In this document: positions 25,780-35,345 of the stretch, piece by piece
Layout of the letters: each line of letters opens with the position of its first letter
Numbering within the stretch: the first letter of the stretch is position 1
From: Candidatus Eremiobacteraceae bacterium
GTDB lineage: Bacteria > Vulcanimicrobiota > Vulcanimicrobiia > Eremiobacterales > Eremiobacteraceae
NCBI GenBank assembly: GCA_035295225.1
Contig: DATGJI010000022.1
Coordinates: 1-61,544, forward strand
Reading direction: 5' to 3'
DNA length: 61,544 nt
Translations under genes and position numbers: made by a program
Notes under the pieces: model-generated
Databases searched by the model: none
Seen by the model: only the letters and a program-made list of their open reading frames with translations
What the model was told of the DNA's origin: nothing

Positions 25780-28700
25780 TTGGCCAAGAACTTCGTCCAT
25801 TTGCACGTTCACAGCGAGTATTCGCTGCTGGATGGCGCATGCCGGATCCCCGACATCGTCGCGACCGCGGCCGAATTCGGCATGCCGGCAGTGGCGTTGA
25901 CCGACCACGGTGTGCTGTACGGAGCCATGGAGTTCTACTTCGAGGCAAAAGCCAAGGGCGTCAAACCGATTCTGGGCTGCGAGATGTACGTGGCACCGCG
26001 CGGCCATCGCGATCGCTCCGTCCGCGACGAGTATCATCTCACCGTACTGGCGCAGGACGCGCGCGGCTATCGAAATCTGATGAAGCTGGTCTCCGCGGGC
26101 TTCATGGATGGCTACTACTACAAGCCGCGCGTGGATCTCGAGTTGTTGGCGAAGCACAGCCAGGGATTGATCGTGCTCTCGGGATGTCTCGGCGGCGGAA
26201 TCCAACAGAAGCTGATGCACGATGAGGTCGATGCGGCGCGCGCGCTGATAGCCGACTATAAGGCGATATTCGCAGAGCGGTTCTTCCTCGAGCTGCATCA
26301 TCATCACAATCCGCTCGAGGACAAGGTCCGCTCCCATTTGCTGCGGCTCGGGCAAGAATTGGACGTCCGCTCCGTCGCGACGAACGACTTTCATTACCTG
26401 CGCAAGTCCGACAGCGCCGCGCATGACGTCCTGCTGTGCATCGGTACCGGGAAGATGGTCGCCGATACCGACCGGTTGAAGTTCGAGGGCGACGATTTCT
26501 ACTTCAAATCGTCGGAAGAGATGCGCGAGCTCATGGCGGATGCGCCGGAAGCTTGCGACGCAACGCTCGCGATCGCCGACATGGTGGACATCGATCTCGA
26601 GACGAAAACGTTCGCGCTGCCCTCGTTCGACGTGCCGAAAGACTTCGGCGACGATCGCGCGTACTTGCGCTCGCTCTGCGCGACCGGGTTGCGCGAACGC
26701 TACGGCGACCCAACGCCGGCGCACATCGAGCGCATGGAATACGAGCTGGGCATCATCGAGCGCATGGGGTACGCTTCGTACTTCCTGATCGTCTGGGATT
26801 TTATCCGCTACGCTCGCGAGCGCGGGATACCGGTCGGGCCCGGCCGGGGCTCCGCCGCAGGCAGCATCGTGGCGTTCGCGCTGCGCATCGCCGACATCGA
26901 TCCGCTGCGTTACAACCTTTTCTTCGAGCGATTCTTGAATCCAGAGCGGATCTCGATGCCCGACATCGATACGGATTTTTGTTTCGAACGGCGCGGCGAA
27001 GTCATCAAGTACGTCACCGAGAAGTATGGTGTGGACCGCGTCGCTCAGATCGTCACCTTCGGCACCATGGCGGCTCGCGCGGCGGTGCGCGACGTCGGCC
27101 GCGTCATGGGCGTGCCGCTCGCCGATGTGGACCGCATCGCGAAGCTGATCCCGAACGTGCCGGCCAATCCGGTGAGCATCCAACAGGCGATCGATCAGGT
27201 GCCGGACCTGAGCGCGATCTACCAGCGCGATGCGCAAGCACGCGGCCTGCTGGACACGGCGATGCGCGTCGAAGGGCTCGCGCGTCATGCCTCGACCCAT
27301 GCGGCCGGCGTCGTCATCGCGCCCGGCCCGGTGACTGATTTTGCGCCGCTCGTCAAGCTCGGCGACGATGACGTCAACACGCAGTATTCCATGGAGTGGG
27401 TTGAAAAGGTCGGCCTGCTGAAGATGGACTTCCTCGGACTGCGCACGCTGACCGTGATGGAGTCCGCTGCGCAGGAGATCCGCCGCACCGCCGACCCCGC
27501 CTTCACGCTCGAGGGCATCCCGCTCGACGACGAAAAGACCTACGCGCTGTTGTCTGCAGGGCAGACGAGCGGCGTTTTCCAGCTCGAGAGCGCCGGCATG
27601 CGGCGCTACATCGCCGAGCTCAAACCGACCCGGATCGAGGACGTCATCGCGATGGTGGCTCTCTACCGTCCTGGACCGATGAACTGGATCGGCGACTTCA
27701 TCGCAGGCAAACACGGCCGCCGTAAGATCGCCTACCTCCATCCGAAGCTCGAGCCCATACTCGCGGAGACGTACGCCGTCGCCGTGTACCAGGAACAGAT
27801 CATGCAGATCTGCCGCGACCTGGCGGGCTACACGGCCGGCGAAGCCGATCAACTGCGCAAGGTCATCGGCAAGAAGATAAAAGAGCAGATCCCCAAAGAG
27901 CGCGCCAAGTTCGTGGACGGCTGCGTGGCGCACGGCATCGATGCGCCGCTCGCGGTTCGCATTTGGCAGTTCATCGAGCCGTTCGCCGGATACGGCTTCC
28001 CGAAAGCGCACTCAGTCTGCTACGGGCTGCTCGCGTACCGCACGGCGTGGCTCAAAGCGAATCATCCCCTTGCGTTTATGGCGGCGCTCCTGACGTCAGT
28101 GAAGGGCAACACCGACAAACTCGTTGAGTATCTCGCCGAATGCGCTCGCTCGGGACTGCGCATCCTGCCACCCGACGTCAACGAAAGCGGCACCGACTTC
28201 ACCGTTGTGAGCGGCGCGATCCGATTTGGATTGGCCGCCGTTCGCAACGTCGGCGGCGCGGCAATCGAAGAGCTGCTCGAACGCCGCTCGAGCGGACCGC
28301 TCACGTCGCTCGCGGATCTCTGCACGCGTCTCGATTGCCGCATCGTCAACCGCCGCGTGCTCGAAGGGCTCGTGAAAGCCGGCGCGCTCGACGGCCTTCC
28401 GGGCAACCGCGCGCAGAAGCTCGCAGCGCTGGATGCCGCCCTCGATTACGGCCAGAAGCTCAGCGAGGAGCGCGCCCTTGGCCAGACCTCGCTCTTCACG
28501 TCCGCTGGCTCCGACCTTCCGCCTCCGCCGCTCCCAGAGATGCCCGACGTGCCGATGCAGCTGCGGCTCGCGCAAGAGAAAGAAGCGATCGGCCTCTACC
28601 TGTCGGGGCATCCGCTCGCCGATAAAGCGGCACAGCTCGCCACGCGCGCGACGTGCACCATCCGGGAGGTGCGCGACTTGCCCGAGGACGAGATCGTGAG

Positions 28701-29343
28701 CGTGGGCGGCGTCGTGACATCGGCGCGACGCGTCGTCACAAAAGCAGGCGGGCAGATGCTCGTTGGAGTGCTGGAGGATCAGACCGGCACGATCGAAGCC
28801 GTCGTCTTCCCCAAATGGTATGCACAACTGTCGCCGGTGTTCGCGGACGAAGCCATTATCGTCGTGAAGGCGCGAGTGAAGGAGCGGCGTCCGAACGGAC
28901 CGGGCCGGACCGTCGGCCTCGCGCAAGACGCGGCGGATCCGGCGGCGGCAGCGGAGGACGAGCGGAAAGATCTGACGTTACAGGTGATGGAAGCGTGGCC
29001 GCTCGCGAGCGCTCCGGCCGTGGCACGCGAAAGGCTCGCGCGACGCGAAGAAGCGGTGCGTCAGCCCGCGGCCGAGCCTCTGACGGTACAACCGCCGGTC
29101 ATCTCGCCGATCGCGATGCTGAACGTGCGTCTGAACGGGGAACCCGAGGACGCGCAGCGGCTGGGCCGTCTTCGAGACATCGTGACTGCGGCGCGCGCGG
29201 GCGACGGCAAGATCGTCCTGCACGCCGGAGCGCGAGGCGATACGCGATCGTTGAAGACGTCGGTCGTCATCACCGGCGCACTGCGTGACGAACTTGCCGC
29301 CGTCTTCGGCTTCGACAACGTCTGGGAAGCGGAGCCGCGTTGA
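25780..29343 (+). CDS. dnaE: DNA polymerase III alpha subunit (DnaE)
   Basis: The 1187-residue replicative polymerase starts at TTG 25780. The N-terminal PHP domain keeps all nine metal ligands of the proofreading type: His 9, 11, Asp 18, His 43, Glu 68, His 86, Cys 136, Asp 203, His 205. The polymerase active site has PDIDTDF (Asp 395, 397, 399), then GRGSAAGSIVAF and the thumb and fingers. The helix-hairpin-helix and OB domain (VSVGGVVTSARRVVTKAGG) follow near residue 970. The intact PHP site suggests intrinsic 3'-5' proofreading. The stop overlaps the next gene by TTGA. Confidence 0.97.
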   Translation: MAKNFVHLHVHSEYSLLDGACRIPDIVATAAEFGMPAVALTDHGVLYGAMEFYFEAKAKGVKPILGCEMYVAPRGHRDRSVRDEYHLTVLAQDARGYRNLMKLVSAGFMDGYYYKPRVDLELLAKHSQGLIVLSGCLGGGIQQKLMHDEVDAARALIADYKAIFAERFFLELHHHHNPLEDKVRSHLLRLGQELDVRSVATNDFHYLRKSDSAAHDVLLCIGTGKMVADTDRLKFEGDDFYFKSSEEMRELMADAPEACDATLAIADMVDIDLETKTFALPSFDVPKDFGDDRAYLRSLCATGLRERYGDPTPAHIERMEYELGIIERMGYASYFLIVWDFIRYARERGIPVGPGRGSAAGSIVAFALRIADIDPLRYNLFFERFLNPERISMPDIDTDFCFERRGEVIKYVTEKYGVDRVAQIVTFGTMAARAAVRDVGRVMGVPLADVDRIAKLIPNVPANPVSIQQAIDQVPDLSAIYQRDAQARGLLDTAMRVEGLARHASTHAAGVVIAPGPVTDFAPLVKLGDDDVNTQYSMEWVEKVGLLKMDFLGLRTLTVMESAAQEIRRTADPAFTLEGIPLDDEKTYALLSAGQTSGVFQLESAGMRRYIAELKPTRIEDVIAMVALYRPGPMNWIGDFIAGKHGRRKIAYLHPKLEPILAETYAVAVYQEQIMQICRDLAGYTAGEADQLRKVIGKKIKEQIPKERAKFVDGCVAHGIDAPLAVRIWQFIEPFAGYGFPKAHSVCYGLLAYRTAWLKANHPLAFMAALLTSVKGNTDKLVEYLAECARSGLRILPPDVNESGTDFTVVSGAIRFGLAAVRNVGGAAIEELLERRSSGPLTSLADLCTRLDCRIVNRRVLEGLVKAGALDGLPGNRAQKLAALDAALDYGQKLSEERALGQTSLFTSAGSDLPPPPLPEMPDVPMQLRLAQEKEAIGLYLSGHPLADKAAQLATRATCTIREVRDLPEDEIVSVGGVVTSARRVVTKAGGQMLVGVLEDQTGTIEAVVFPKWYAQLSPVFADEAIIVVKARVKERRPNGPGRTVGLAQDAADPAAAAEDERKDLTLQVMEAWPLASAPAVARERLARREEAVRQPAAEPLTVQPPVISPIAMLNVRLNGEPEDAQRLGRLRDIVTAARAGDGKIVLHAGARGDTRSLKTSVVITGALRDELAAVFGFDNVWEAEPR

Positions 29344-30173
29344 ACGCCCGATTGATCGCGATCGACCTCGACGGAACGCTTGTCGGCGACGACCTGACGA
29401 TCTCGACCAGGGATCGCGCGGCGATCCGCCGCGCGATAAGCGGCGGCATAAAGGTATGCCTTGTCACCGGCCGTCTTTTTAGTGCGTCCAGGCGCTTTGC
29501 AGATGATATTGGACTTCGAGGACCGCTCGCATGCCTGCAAGGCGCCGCGATCTACGATCTGCAGACGGGAGGCCTCACACGGTCGTGGCCGCTCGCCGCG
29601 AAAACCGCGATACGCGCCTACGACTTCATGAAAGATGGCGGCTACCAGACTCAACTCTACTTCGGCGATACGCTCTTCGTGGACAGCGTCGACGAACGTA
29701 CCGAAGAGTACTTGCGCCGATCGCGCATCGAACCCACGATCGTGCCGGACCTGCGATCGCTGCTCGTCGAACCGGGGCGCGCCTCAGGCACGCTCCTCAA
29801 AGTCTTGGGCATCGGCGCTGCGGCAGACGTCGAGCGCGATGTCGTCCGGCTCTCCGACGTTCTCGGCGCGCACGAAGCGAACGTGATGAAGAGCCAGCCG
29901 ACCTATCTCGAAGTCACCGATTCCCGTGCGGATAAAGGAAGCGCTCTACGCTCGATCGCTGAGAGCCTGGGGATTTCGCTCGCGGAGACGGCGGCGATCG
30001 GGGACTCGGACAACGATGCGCCGATGCTGCGGATCGCGGGCGCGTCGTTCGCGGTGGCGGGCGCGACCGCGGCCGCGCGTCAGGCCGCCGCGCGAATGGT
30101 CGGCGCTCAAGGCATCGGCGTCGCCGACGCTATCGACGCGCTGTGCGATGCGGATGCCTGTGGCATCCCGTAA
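29340..30173 (+). CDS. HAD-superfamily phosphatase, Cof type
   Basis: The 277-residue protein starts at TTG 29340, overlapping the dnaE stop. It has HAD motif I (AIDLDGTLVGDD), a motif II threonine (CLVTGRLF), and the C-terminal GDSDNDAPML of the Cof/YidA group, with a mixed cap domain between. Such enzymes remove phosphate from sugar phosphates or flavin nucleotides; the substrate is unknown. The 3' end overlaps ftsQ. Confidence 0.9.
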   Translation: MNARLIAIDLDGTLVGDDLTISTRDRAAIRRAISGGIKVCLVTGRLFSASRRFADDIGLRGPLACLQGAAIYDLQTGGLTRSWPLAAKTAIRAYDFMKDGGYQTQLYFGDTLFVDSVDERTEEYLRRSRIEPTIVPDLRSLLVEPGRASGTLLKVLGIGAAADVERDVVRLSDVLGAHEANVMKSQPTYLEVTDSRADKGSALRSIAESLGISLAETAAIGDSDNDAPMLRIAGASFAVAGATAAARQAAARMVGAQGIGVADAIDALCDADACGIP

Positions 30174-30957
30174 GCGATCTGCCGCTCGACGGCCGCGGCC
30201 GCGACCGCGTGTGCTTGCAGCTCGCATCCTCGGCCCGCTCTTGATCGTGGCAATCGTGGTCGGCATTGGTTATGCGGCCGTGCGCGCGTCGCAAGATCCG
30301 CGTTTAGCCCTCGTCGCGGTCAATGTCACCGGTTGCGACAGATCGGCGCCGGAGGACGTGATTTCTGCCGCGGCATTTCCAGTGGGTCAGAACATCTGGC
30401 TGCTCGACGTGGCCGGCGCGAAGAACCGCATCGAAGCGCTGCCCTGGGTGGGTACGACCGTCGTCCGGCGCACGTGGCCGAATCACGTCGCGATCGATAT
30501 CGTCGAGCGGGTGCCTGTGGCTCGACTTGTCCTGCCGTCTGGGGGCGGCGAGGAACCAAGCGCAAGCGAGGCGCTGCTCGACGAGCGGCTGCGCGTCCTT
30601 GCAGTCGGGCCGCCGGACCCACGCGACCTCCAGTTACCAACCCTCACCGTCAACAGCCTCAGCTCCAACGCCGTTCGGCCAGGGGCCGATCTCCACGCCA
30701 CAGCCGCCGCTCCGGCGCTCCGCGCGCTGCAATCCTTGCAAGCGGGCGGACTGGCCGTCGTCAGCGTGCAGCTGGACGACGTGACCGGCATCGCGGCGCA
30801 GAGCGCGAGCGGCATCCACGTCTTGTTCGGAGCGCCCGATGATCTTGCGCGCAAGATCGCGTTGTTCTTGTCGATCGAGAAAAAGATCAACCGGCCGCGA
30901 GACGTGCGCTACGTCGACGTCCGCAGTCTGCGCGCACCGACGGTGCTTTTCAAGTGA
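30148..30957 (+). CDS. ftsQ: Cell-division protein FtsQ-like (POTRA)
   Basis: The start is ATG 30148 or the next ATG at 30154, both inside the HAD gene. The 269-residue protein has an Arg-rich cytoplasmic tail, one membrane helix (LGPLLIVAIVVGIGYAAV), then a POTRA domain (LVAVNVTGCDRSAPEDVISA) and the beta domain. FtsQ links early and late division proteins. The MurB and MurC genes common upstream of ftsQ are absent. ftsA follows after 132 nt. Confidence 0.85.
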   Translation: MRMPVASRKRSAARRPRPRPRVLAARILGPLLIVAIVVGIGYAAVRASQDPRLALVAVNVTGCDRSAPEDVISAAAFPVGQNIWLLDVAGAKNRIEALPWVGTTVVRRTWPNHVAIDIVERVPVARLVLPSGGGEEPSASEALLDERLRVLAVGPPDPRDLQLPTLTVNSLSSNAVRPGADLHATAAAPALRALQSLQAGGLAVVSVQLDDVTGIAAQSASGIHVLFGAPDDLARKIALFLSIEKKINRPRDVRYVDVRSLRAPTVLFK

Positions 30958-31053
30958 CAGACGCAAAGAGGGAAGTCCCGTCGCAGTTGGAATTGCAATT
31001 CGCGGATGAAGCGGCGACCTCACACGGTCGCTCGTTGCGTTCTTGCCGGGAAT

Positions 31054-31074
31054 CTATCCACAGGCTGTGGACAA
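31054..31074. promoter_or_regulatory. DnaA-box-like inverted pair upstream of ftsA
   Basis: CTATCCACA (31054-31062), a GGC spacer and TGTGGACAA (31066-31074; other strand TTGTCCACA) form an inverted pair. Each half has one mismatch to TTATNCACA. It lies 15 bp before the ftsA start and has the same 9-3-9 layout as the pair upstream of dnaE. A DnaA operator over the ribosome site or promoter is inference. Confidence 0.45.
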
Positions 31075-31089
31075 TTTTAGGGGTCGTCA

Positions 31090-32316
31090 TTGGCTCGTAG
31101 CGACGTGGTTGCCGGATTGGATATCGGCACGACCAAGACAGCCGCGGTGATCGCGAGCATCGGGCGCGATGGTGCGATGGATATCATCGGATTCGGCGTC
31201 GCGCCGTCGCTCGGTCTGCGAAAAGGCGTGGTCACCGACCTCGAAGAGACGGTGCGGTCGATCGAAGCGGCCACCGAGAGCGCCGAGCGCATGGCCGGCA
31301 CGCATATCGAATCTGCGTTCGTCGGCATCACGGGCGAACACGTCCGCTCCCAGAACGCGCACGGCATCGTCGCGGTCGGCAGCGATGAGCGCGAAGTCGC
31401 AGCGGGAGATGTCAAGCGAGTCGTGGATGCCAGCACGATCATCACGCTGCCGGCCGAACGTCAGATCATCCACACGCTTCCGCGCGAGTATTCCGTGGAT
31501 GGTCAGAACGGGATCACCGATCCGGTCGGCATGTCCGGGTCGCGTCTCGAAGTCGACACCCACGTCGTCACCGCGGGCACGTCGTTCGTCGCGAACGTCT
31601 TGAAATGCGTGCATCGAGCAGGCATCGAGCCGACCGCAATCGTGTTCGAGCCGCTCGCTGCCGGCGCAGCCGTTCTTCTGCCGGAGGAGAGGAACGCGGG
31701 CGTCGTGCTGCTGGATATCGGCGGGGGCACGACAGACGTCGCCGTCTACTGGGGCGGCGGTGTGTACCACACCTGGACCGTGCCGGTCGGCGGCAATATC
31801 GTCACGAACGACATAGCGCTCGGGTTGAAGACCAGTTTTCAAGAGGCGGAGAATATCAAGCACGCGTACGGCACGGCGAACCTTGCGCTCGATCTGGGCG
31901 ATGAGACCTTCGAAGTCAAAGCCCTGTCGGGGCGCACGTCGCGGGCGGCGTCGAAATCGTTTCTGCGCCAGATCATCGTCGCGCGCATGACCGAGATCTT
32001 CAAACTCGTACGCGCCAACTTGGCGCAGAATTGTCCGGCGGAGGTCATGCTCGCCGAACTCGTGCTCACGGGAGGCGGCGGCGAGCTAGCCGGGCTCGAT
32101 TCGCTCGCTGCCGACTTTTTCGATTTGCCGTCACGTGTCGGCGTGCCCATGCACGTCGGCGGGCTGACGGAGACGATAAAACACCCGGCATACGCGACCG
32201 CGGTCGGACTCGTGCTCTTCGGAGCTCGATCGGATGCGGGCGCTGCGCCTTCGCGCTCAGGCGGTCATGGCATGGGAGGGCGCATAGCTAAATGGTGGCG
32301 AGAGCATTTGAGCTGA
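31090..32316 (+). CDS. ftsA: Cell-division actin-like protein FtsA
   Basis: The 408-residue protein starts at TTG 31090 behind AGGGG. It has the actin-fold phosphate loop [16 protein letters not shown], the SHS2-like domain 1C, the second phosphate loop [14 protein letters not shown], and a C-terminal amphipathic helix ([12 protein letters not shown]) for membrane binding. FtsA tethers FtsZ to the membrane. ftsZ follows after 67 nt. Confidence 0.96.
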   Translation: MARSDVVAGLDIGTTKTAAVIASIGRDGAMDIIGFGVAPSLGLRKGVVTDLEETVRSIEAATESAERMAGTHIESAFVGITGEHVRSQNAHGIVAVGSDEREVAAGDVKRVVDASTIITLPAERQIIHTLPREYSVDGQNGITDPVGMSGSRLEVDTHVVTAGTSFVANVLKCVHRAGIEPTAIVFEPLAAGAAVLLPEERNAGVVLLDIGGGTTDVAVYWGGGVYHTWTVPVGGNIVTNDIALGLKTSFQEAENIKHAYGTANLALDLGDETFEVKALSGRTSRAASKSFLRQIIVARMTEIFKLVRANLAQNCPAEVMLAELVLTGGGGELAGLDSLAADFFDLPSRVGVPMHVGGLTETIKHPAYATAVGLVLFGARSDAGAAPSRSGGHGMGGRIAKWWREHLS

Positions 32317-32383
32317 GCGCGGCTCACGCCGCGCCGGCCACGACAAGTTGCAGACCGGCCTCGTCCGGCAGAAGGAGAGTCTC

Positions 32384-33445
32384 ATGACCGAACAACGTCG
32401 CTACGTGCCCGAACATATGGCGAACATCAAAGTGATCGGCGTCGGAGGCGGCGGTTGCAACGCCATAAACCGAATGGTTGACGCAGGCATCAACGGCGCC
32501 GAATTCTTCGCGGTCAACTGCGACATCCAAGCCCTCAAGAATTCGCGCACGGAAAATCGCGTGCAGATCGGCCAGAATCTCACGCGCGGACTTGGCGCCG
32601 GCGCGGATCCGGAGATCGGGCGGCAGGCGGCGGAAGAATCCAAAGAAGACCTGGCCATGCTGGTCGAGGGCACGGACCTCGTGTTCATCACCGCCGGAAT
32701 GGGCGGCGGGACCGGCACGGGCGCTGCGCCGATCGTCGCCGAGCTCGCCCGCGCCGCCGGAGCGCTGACGGTCGGCGTCGTGACCAAGCCGTTCGGGTTC
32801 GAATTGCGCAAGCGTGCGCAGATCGCCGAACGCGGGATAGCCGAACTCGAACAGAAAGTCGACACGCTGATCGTCATCCCGAACGATCGGCTGCTGTCGA
32901 TCATCGAGAAGCGGACGCCGCTGATCGAAGCGTTCCGTTCGGCCGATGACGTCTTGCGCCAGGGCATCCAAGGCATCACGGACCTCATCACCAATCCGGG
33001 CTTGATCAATCTCGACTTCGCCGACGTGCGACGGGTCATGACCGATGCGGGCTCAGCCCTCATGGGCATCGGCATCGGGACAGGCGAGCGGCGTGCTGCG
33101 GATGCCGCGCAAAAAGCCGTCTCGAGCCCGCTGCTCGAAGCCACGATCGACGGCGCTCGCGGCGTCATCTTCAACATCTACGGCGGCCCGGATCTCTCGA
33201 TGTACGAAGTCAACGAAGCGGCCGATGCGATCGCGAAGTCCGTGGATCCGGATGCCGAGGTCATATTCGGCGCCACGATCGACGAGAAACTTGGGAACGA
33301 GGTCCGCGTGACGGTGCTCGCCACCGGGTTCGGCTCGCGCGCTCGCGAACGGCAGCGCGTCCTCGGCGTCGGGGATATGGAGAAGGTCAAGCCGATCAAC
33401 ATGGACGAGATCGAAGTCCCGGCGTTCCTGCGCTACAACAAGTAG
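32384..33445 (+). CDS. ftsZ: Cell-division tubulin-like GTPase FtsZ
   Basis: ATG 32384 sits behind an excellent GAAGGAGAG site, so the longer frame from 32348 is rejected. The 353-residue GTPase has [11 protein letters not shown], the tubulin signature [10 protein letters not shown], the T7 loop [11 protein letters not shown], and the C-terminal binding peptide [10 protein letters not shown]. The linker before that peptide is very short. A terminator follows at 33476. Confidence 0.98.
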   Translation: MTEQRRYVPEHMANIKVIGVGGGGCNAINRMVDAGINGAEFFAVNCDIQALKNSRTENRVQIGQNLTRGLGAGADPEIGRQAAEESKEDLAMLVEGTDLVFITAGMGGGTGTGAAPIVAELARAAGALTVGVVTKPFGFELRKRAQIAERGIAELEQKVDTLIVIPNDRLLSIIEKRTPLIEAFRSADDVLRQGIQGITDLITNPGLINLDFADVRRVMTDAGSALMGIGIGTGERRAADAAQKAVSSPLLEATIDGARGVIFNIYGGPDLSMYEVNEAADAIAKSVDPDAEVIFGATIDEKLGNEVRVTVLATGFGSRARERQRVLGVGDMEKVKPINMDEIEVPAFLRYNK

Positions 33446-33475
33446 TACGGCGAGCATCGCTCGACCACGCCGAAG

Positions 33476-33500
33476 GGGCCGACGCTAGTCGGCCCTTTTC
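33476..33500 (+). terminator. Intrinsic terminator after ftsZ
   Basis: GGGCCGAC (33476-33483), loop GCTA and GTCGGCCC (33488-33495) form an 8-bp stem followed by TTTTC. It lies 30 nt after the ftsZ stop. The stop codon of the convergent Nudix gene lies within it. Confidence 0.82.
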
Positions 33501-33934
33501 TTCTCTACCCATTCCGCAAGGACATATCTGCACCGCGATTGCTCCGCACGCGCAAGATCGTCTGCGATGATCGCGCCGATAGCGGGGTGCATCGGCAAGG
33601 AAAGAAGCGCGGCGACAGGATGCCATTCGCAGCGCGCGACGCGCGGATCGGCAGAATCTCCGATGTCCCGGTCGATGCGCACGTCGAAGACGAGCTGAAT
33701 GAGATGCCGTGAACGGTCCGGTGCTAGCACCTCGATGACATAGCGCAGATCGCCGATCACGCTGTTCACCGACGCTTCCTCTCGCATCTCGCGAGCGAGC
33801 GCGGCGTGCGCGTTCTCACCGTCATCGAGTCCGCCGCCAGGAAGCAGATAACTCGTCGTTTCGTCTTTGACGTGACGCGCGAGAAGTATTTCATCGCCAC
33901 GCACTGCAAGCGCAGCGACGCGGATTCGAGGCAT
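33485..33934 (-). CDS. Nudix hydrolase
   Basis: The 149-residue protein has a complete Nudix box starting at GGGLDDGENAHAALAREM and continuing REEA, about residues 32-53. These enzymes split nucleoside diphosphates linked to another group; the substrate is not evident. It is the only gene on this strand here and its 3' end lies in the ftsZ terminator. Confidence 0.9.
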   Translation of the reverse strand: MPRIRVAALAVRGDEILLARHVKDETTSYLLPGGGLDDGENAHAALAREMREEASVNSVIGDLRYVIEVLAPDRSRHLIQLVFDVRIDRDIGDSADPRVARCEWHPVAALLSLPMHPAIGAIIADDLARAEQSRCRYVLAEWVEKKRAD

Positions 33935-34076
33935 GCGGCGATCACTTTCCAGTTCGCGCGGGGCTCGCGAGGAGGTTTTTCACTTCGCGATTCCAATTGA
34001 ACGGAGGACTTGATGACTTCGCGCCATCGTCACCGTGGCCTTTGCCCGTGATCCGGCGGCGTAAGGAGGATAGTGG

Positions 34077-34622
34077 ATGAAGTCGGTCTGCCAAGATCAT
34101 GTCGATCTGAGAGTACCGGTCGAGCAGGCGTACGAATTCGTGAGCGACACGGCGCGCTGGCCGATGTGGCTCGCGTTTGTCGTGAACGTTCATCCGCTTG
34201 ACGAAGAGAAGATCCATCTCGGTTCGGAATTGCGCATCTGCATGGCAGCCGGCAAGCGGCGCCGCCAAGAGATCTTCGAGGTGACGCGGCACGTCGGGAA
34301 TGCGTTCTTGTCGTTTGAGAGCGATCTTTCCGCAGCCCGTCGCATCGACTTCCGCTTCGAGCAGCGCGGAGCGATGTCGCGCTTGTCGCTCGCCGTTGGT
34401 TATCCGGTGTTCGGCGGAGTTTTTCCAGAGATCTGGGATGCACTTTTCGTCCGGCCCATGGTGCGGCGCGCGGTTCGGGAATCGTTGATCCACGTGCGCG
34501 GCGCGCTTGACGACGCTGCCGACATCGCACAAGTTCGGACGGGCTCGACGCACGATATGGATAGGCCGCTGGCAGACGAACACCGAGTTTCAGTCGTCGC
34601 CGAACCAGTCCAGGTGGCATAG
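34077..34622 (+). CDS. SRPBCC-family (polyketide cyclase-like) protein
   Basis: ATG 34077 follows AAGGAGGA with 6-nt spacing. The 181-residue product has the START-like helix-grip pattern: DHVDLRVPVEQAYEFVSDTA near the start and GYPVFGGVFPEIWDALFV near the end, with a long C-terminal helix. Such proteins bind hydrophobic ligands. The ligand is unknown. It is followed by an FmdB gene 10 nt downstream. Confidence 0.8.
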   Translation: MKSVCQDHVDLRVPVEQAYEFVSDTARWPMWLAFVVNVHPLDEEKIHLGSELRICMAAGKRRRQEIFEVTRHVGNAFLSFESDLSAARRIDFRFEQRGAMSRLSLAVGYPVFGGVFPEIWDALFVRPMVRRAVRESLIHVRGALDDAADIAQVRTGSTHDMDRPLADEHRVSVVAEPVQVA

Positions 34623-34632
34623 CGCGCCGCGT

Positions 34633-34998
34633 ATGCCCGTTTACGAATACCGCTGCAAGTCGTGCGGTACCACTCACGAGATCGAACACGGTTACAACGA
34701 TGAGCGGCCGACAAAGTGCCCGGCCTGCGGCGGAGAACTCGTCAGGGTCTTTCATCCGATCGGGGTCGTGTTCAAAGGCAGCGGATTCCACAAGACAGAC
34801 TACGCGAAGAGCGGCGTGAAGCCGGCGCCTGCATCCGACGGCAGCAAGTCGACAGAATCCAAGGCTGGCGAGACGTCGTCAACGCCTTCGCCGTTGAGCG
34901 ATTCCGGCGCAGCCTCCTCCTCATCATCGGACTCCAAGCCGGCGCCGGCAAAGAAGTCGGAATCCACGTCTACGCCGGCTCCCAAGAGCGACAAGTGA
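34633..34998 (+). CDS. FmdB-family zinc-ribbon protein
   Basis: The 121-residue protein starts MPVYEYRCKSCGTTHEIEHG and has a second pair in KCPACGG, which is the FmdB zinc ribbon. After the ribbon comes FHPIGVVFKGSGFHKTDYA, also typical. The last 60 residues are Ser, Pro, Ala and Lys rich and probably unstructured. FmdB proteins are proposed regulators, without a firm role. Confidence 0.88.
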   Translation: MPVYEYRCKSCGTTHEIEHGYNDERPTKCPACGGELVRVFHPIGVVFKGSGFHKTDYAKSGVKPAPASDGSKSTESKAGETSSTPSPLSDSGAASSSSSDSKPAPAKKSESTSTPAPKSDK

Positions 34999-35345
34999 TC
35001 GCGTTCTTCTGGATTTGCGCGCTGATAAGCGTGGTCAGCATGACACTCGCCGCTCTCGCCTTCGCGAGAAGATTATCGGTGCTGGCGGCGGCGATCGGGC
35101 AGCTCGCCGAGCATCCGCTGTTCGCCACGCTGCGTTCAGCAGAAGCCTCAGGCGCTCAGATGGGCCACGCAGCCCAGAACTTGACCGACGCCATGCGCAA
35201 ACTCGGCGAGGCGTTTCGAACAATCGGTGAATCGCTCGGCGCTGTCGCTGCATACGCCGGTTTCGTGAGTGCTATCGCGAAAAGCATCGAAGACTTGCTG
35301 GACGTGTTCGTGCCGACGCTGCGCGGCCCCACGCAAGAGATCTAA
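34995..35345 (+). CDS. Membrane-anchored coiled-coil protein, DUF948-like
   Basis: GTG 34995 overlaps the FmdB stop as GTGA. The 116-residue product has one N-terminal membrane helix (FFWICALISVVSMTLAALAF), then a long amphipathic helix and a hydrophobic patch, as in DUF948 proteins. No function is known. It ends 4 bp into the convergent aroA gene. Confidence 0.6.
   Translation: MIAFFWICALISVVSMTLAALAFARRLSVLAAAIGQLAEHPLFATLRSAEASGAQMGHAAQNLTDAMRKLGEAFRTIGESLGAVAAYAGFVSAIAKSIEDLLDVFVPTLRGPTQEI

Noticed and set aside
25672-28011. 779-residue antisense frame under dnaE
   Set aside because: It mirrors dnaE codon structure in high-GC DNA and has no recognisable motif.
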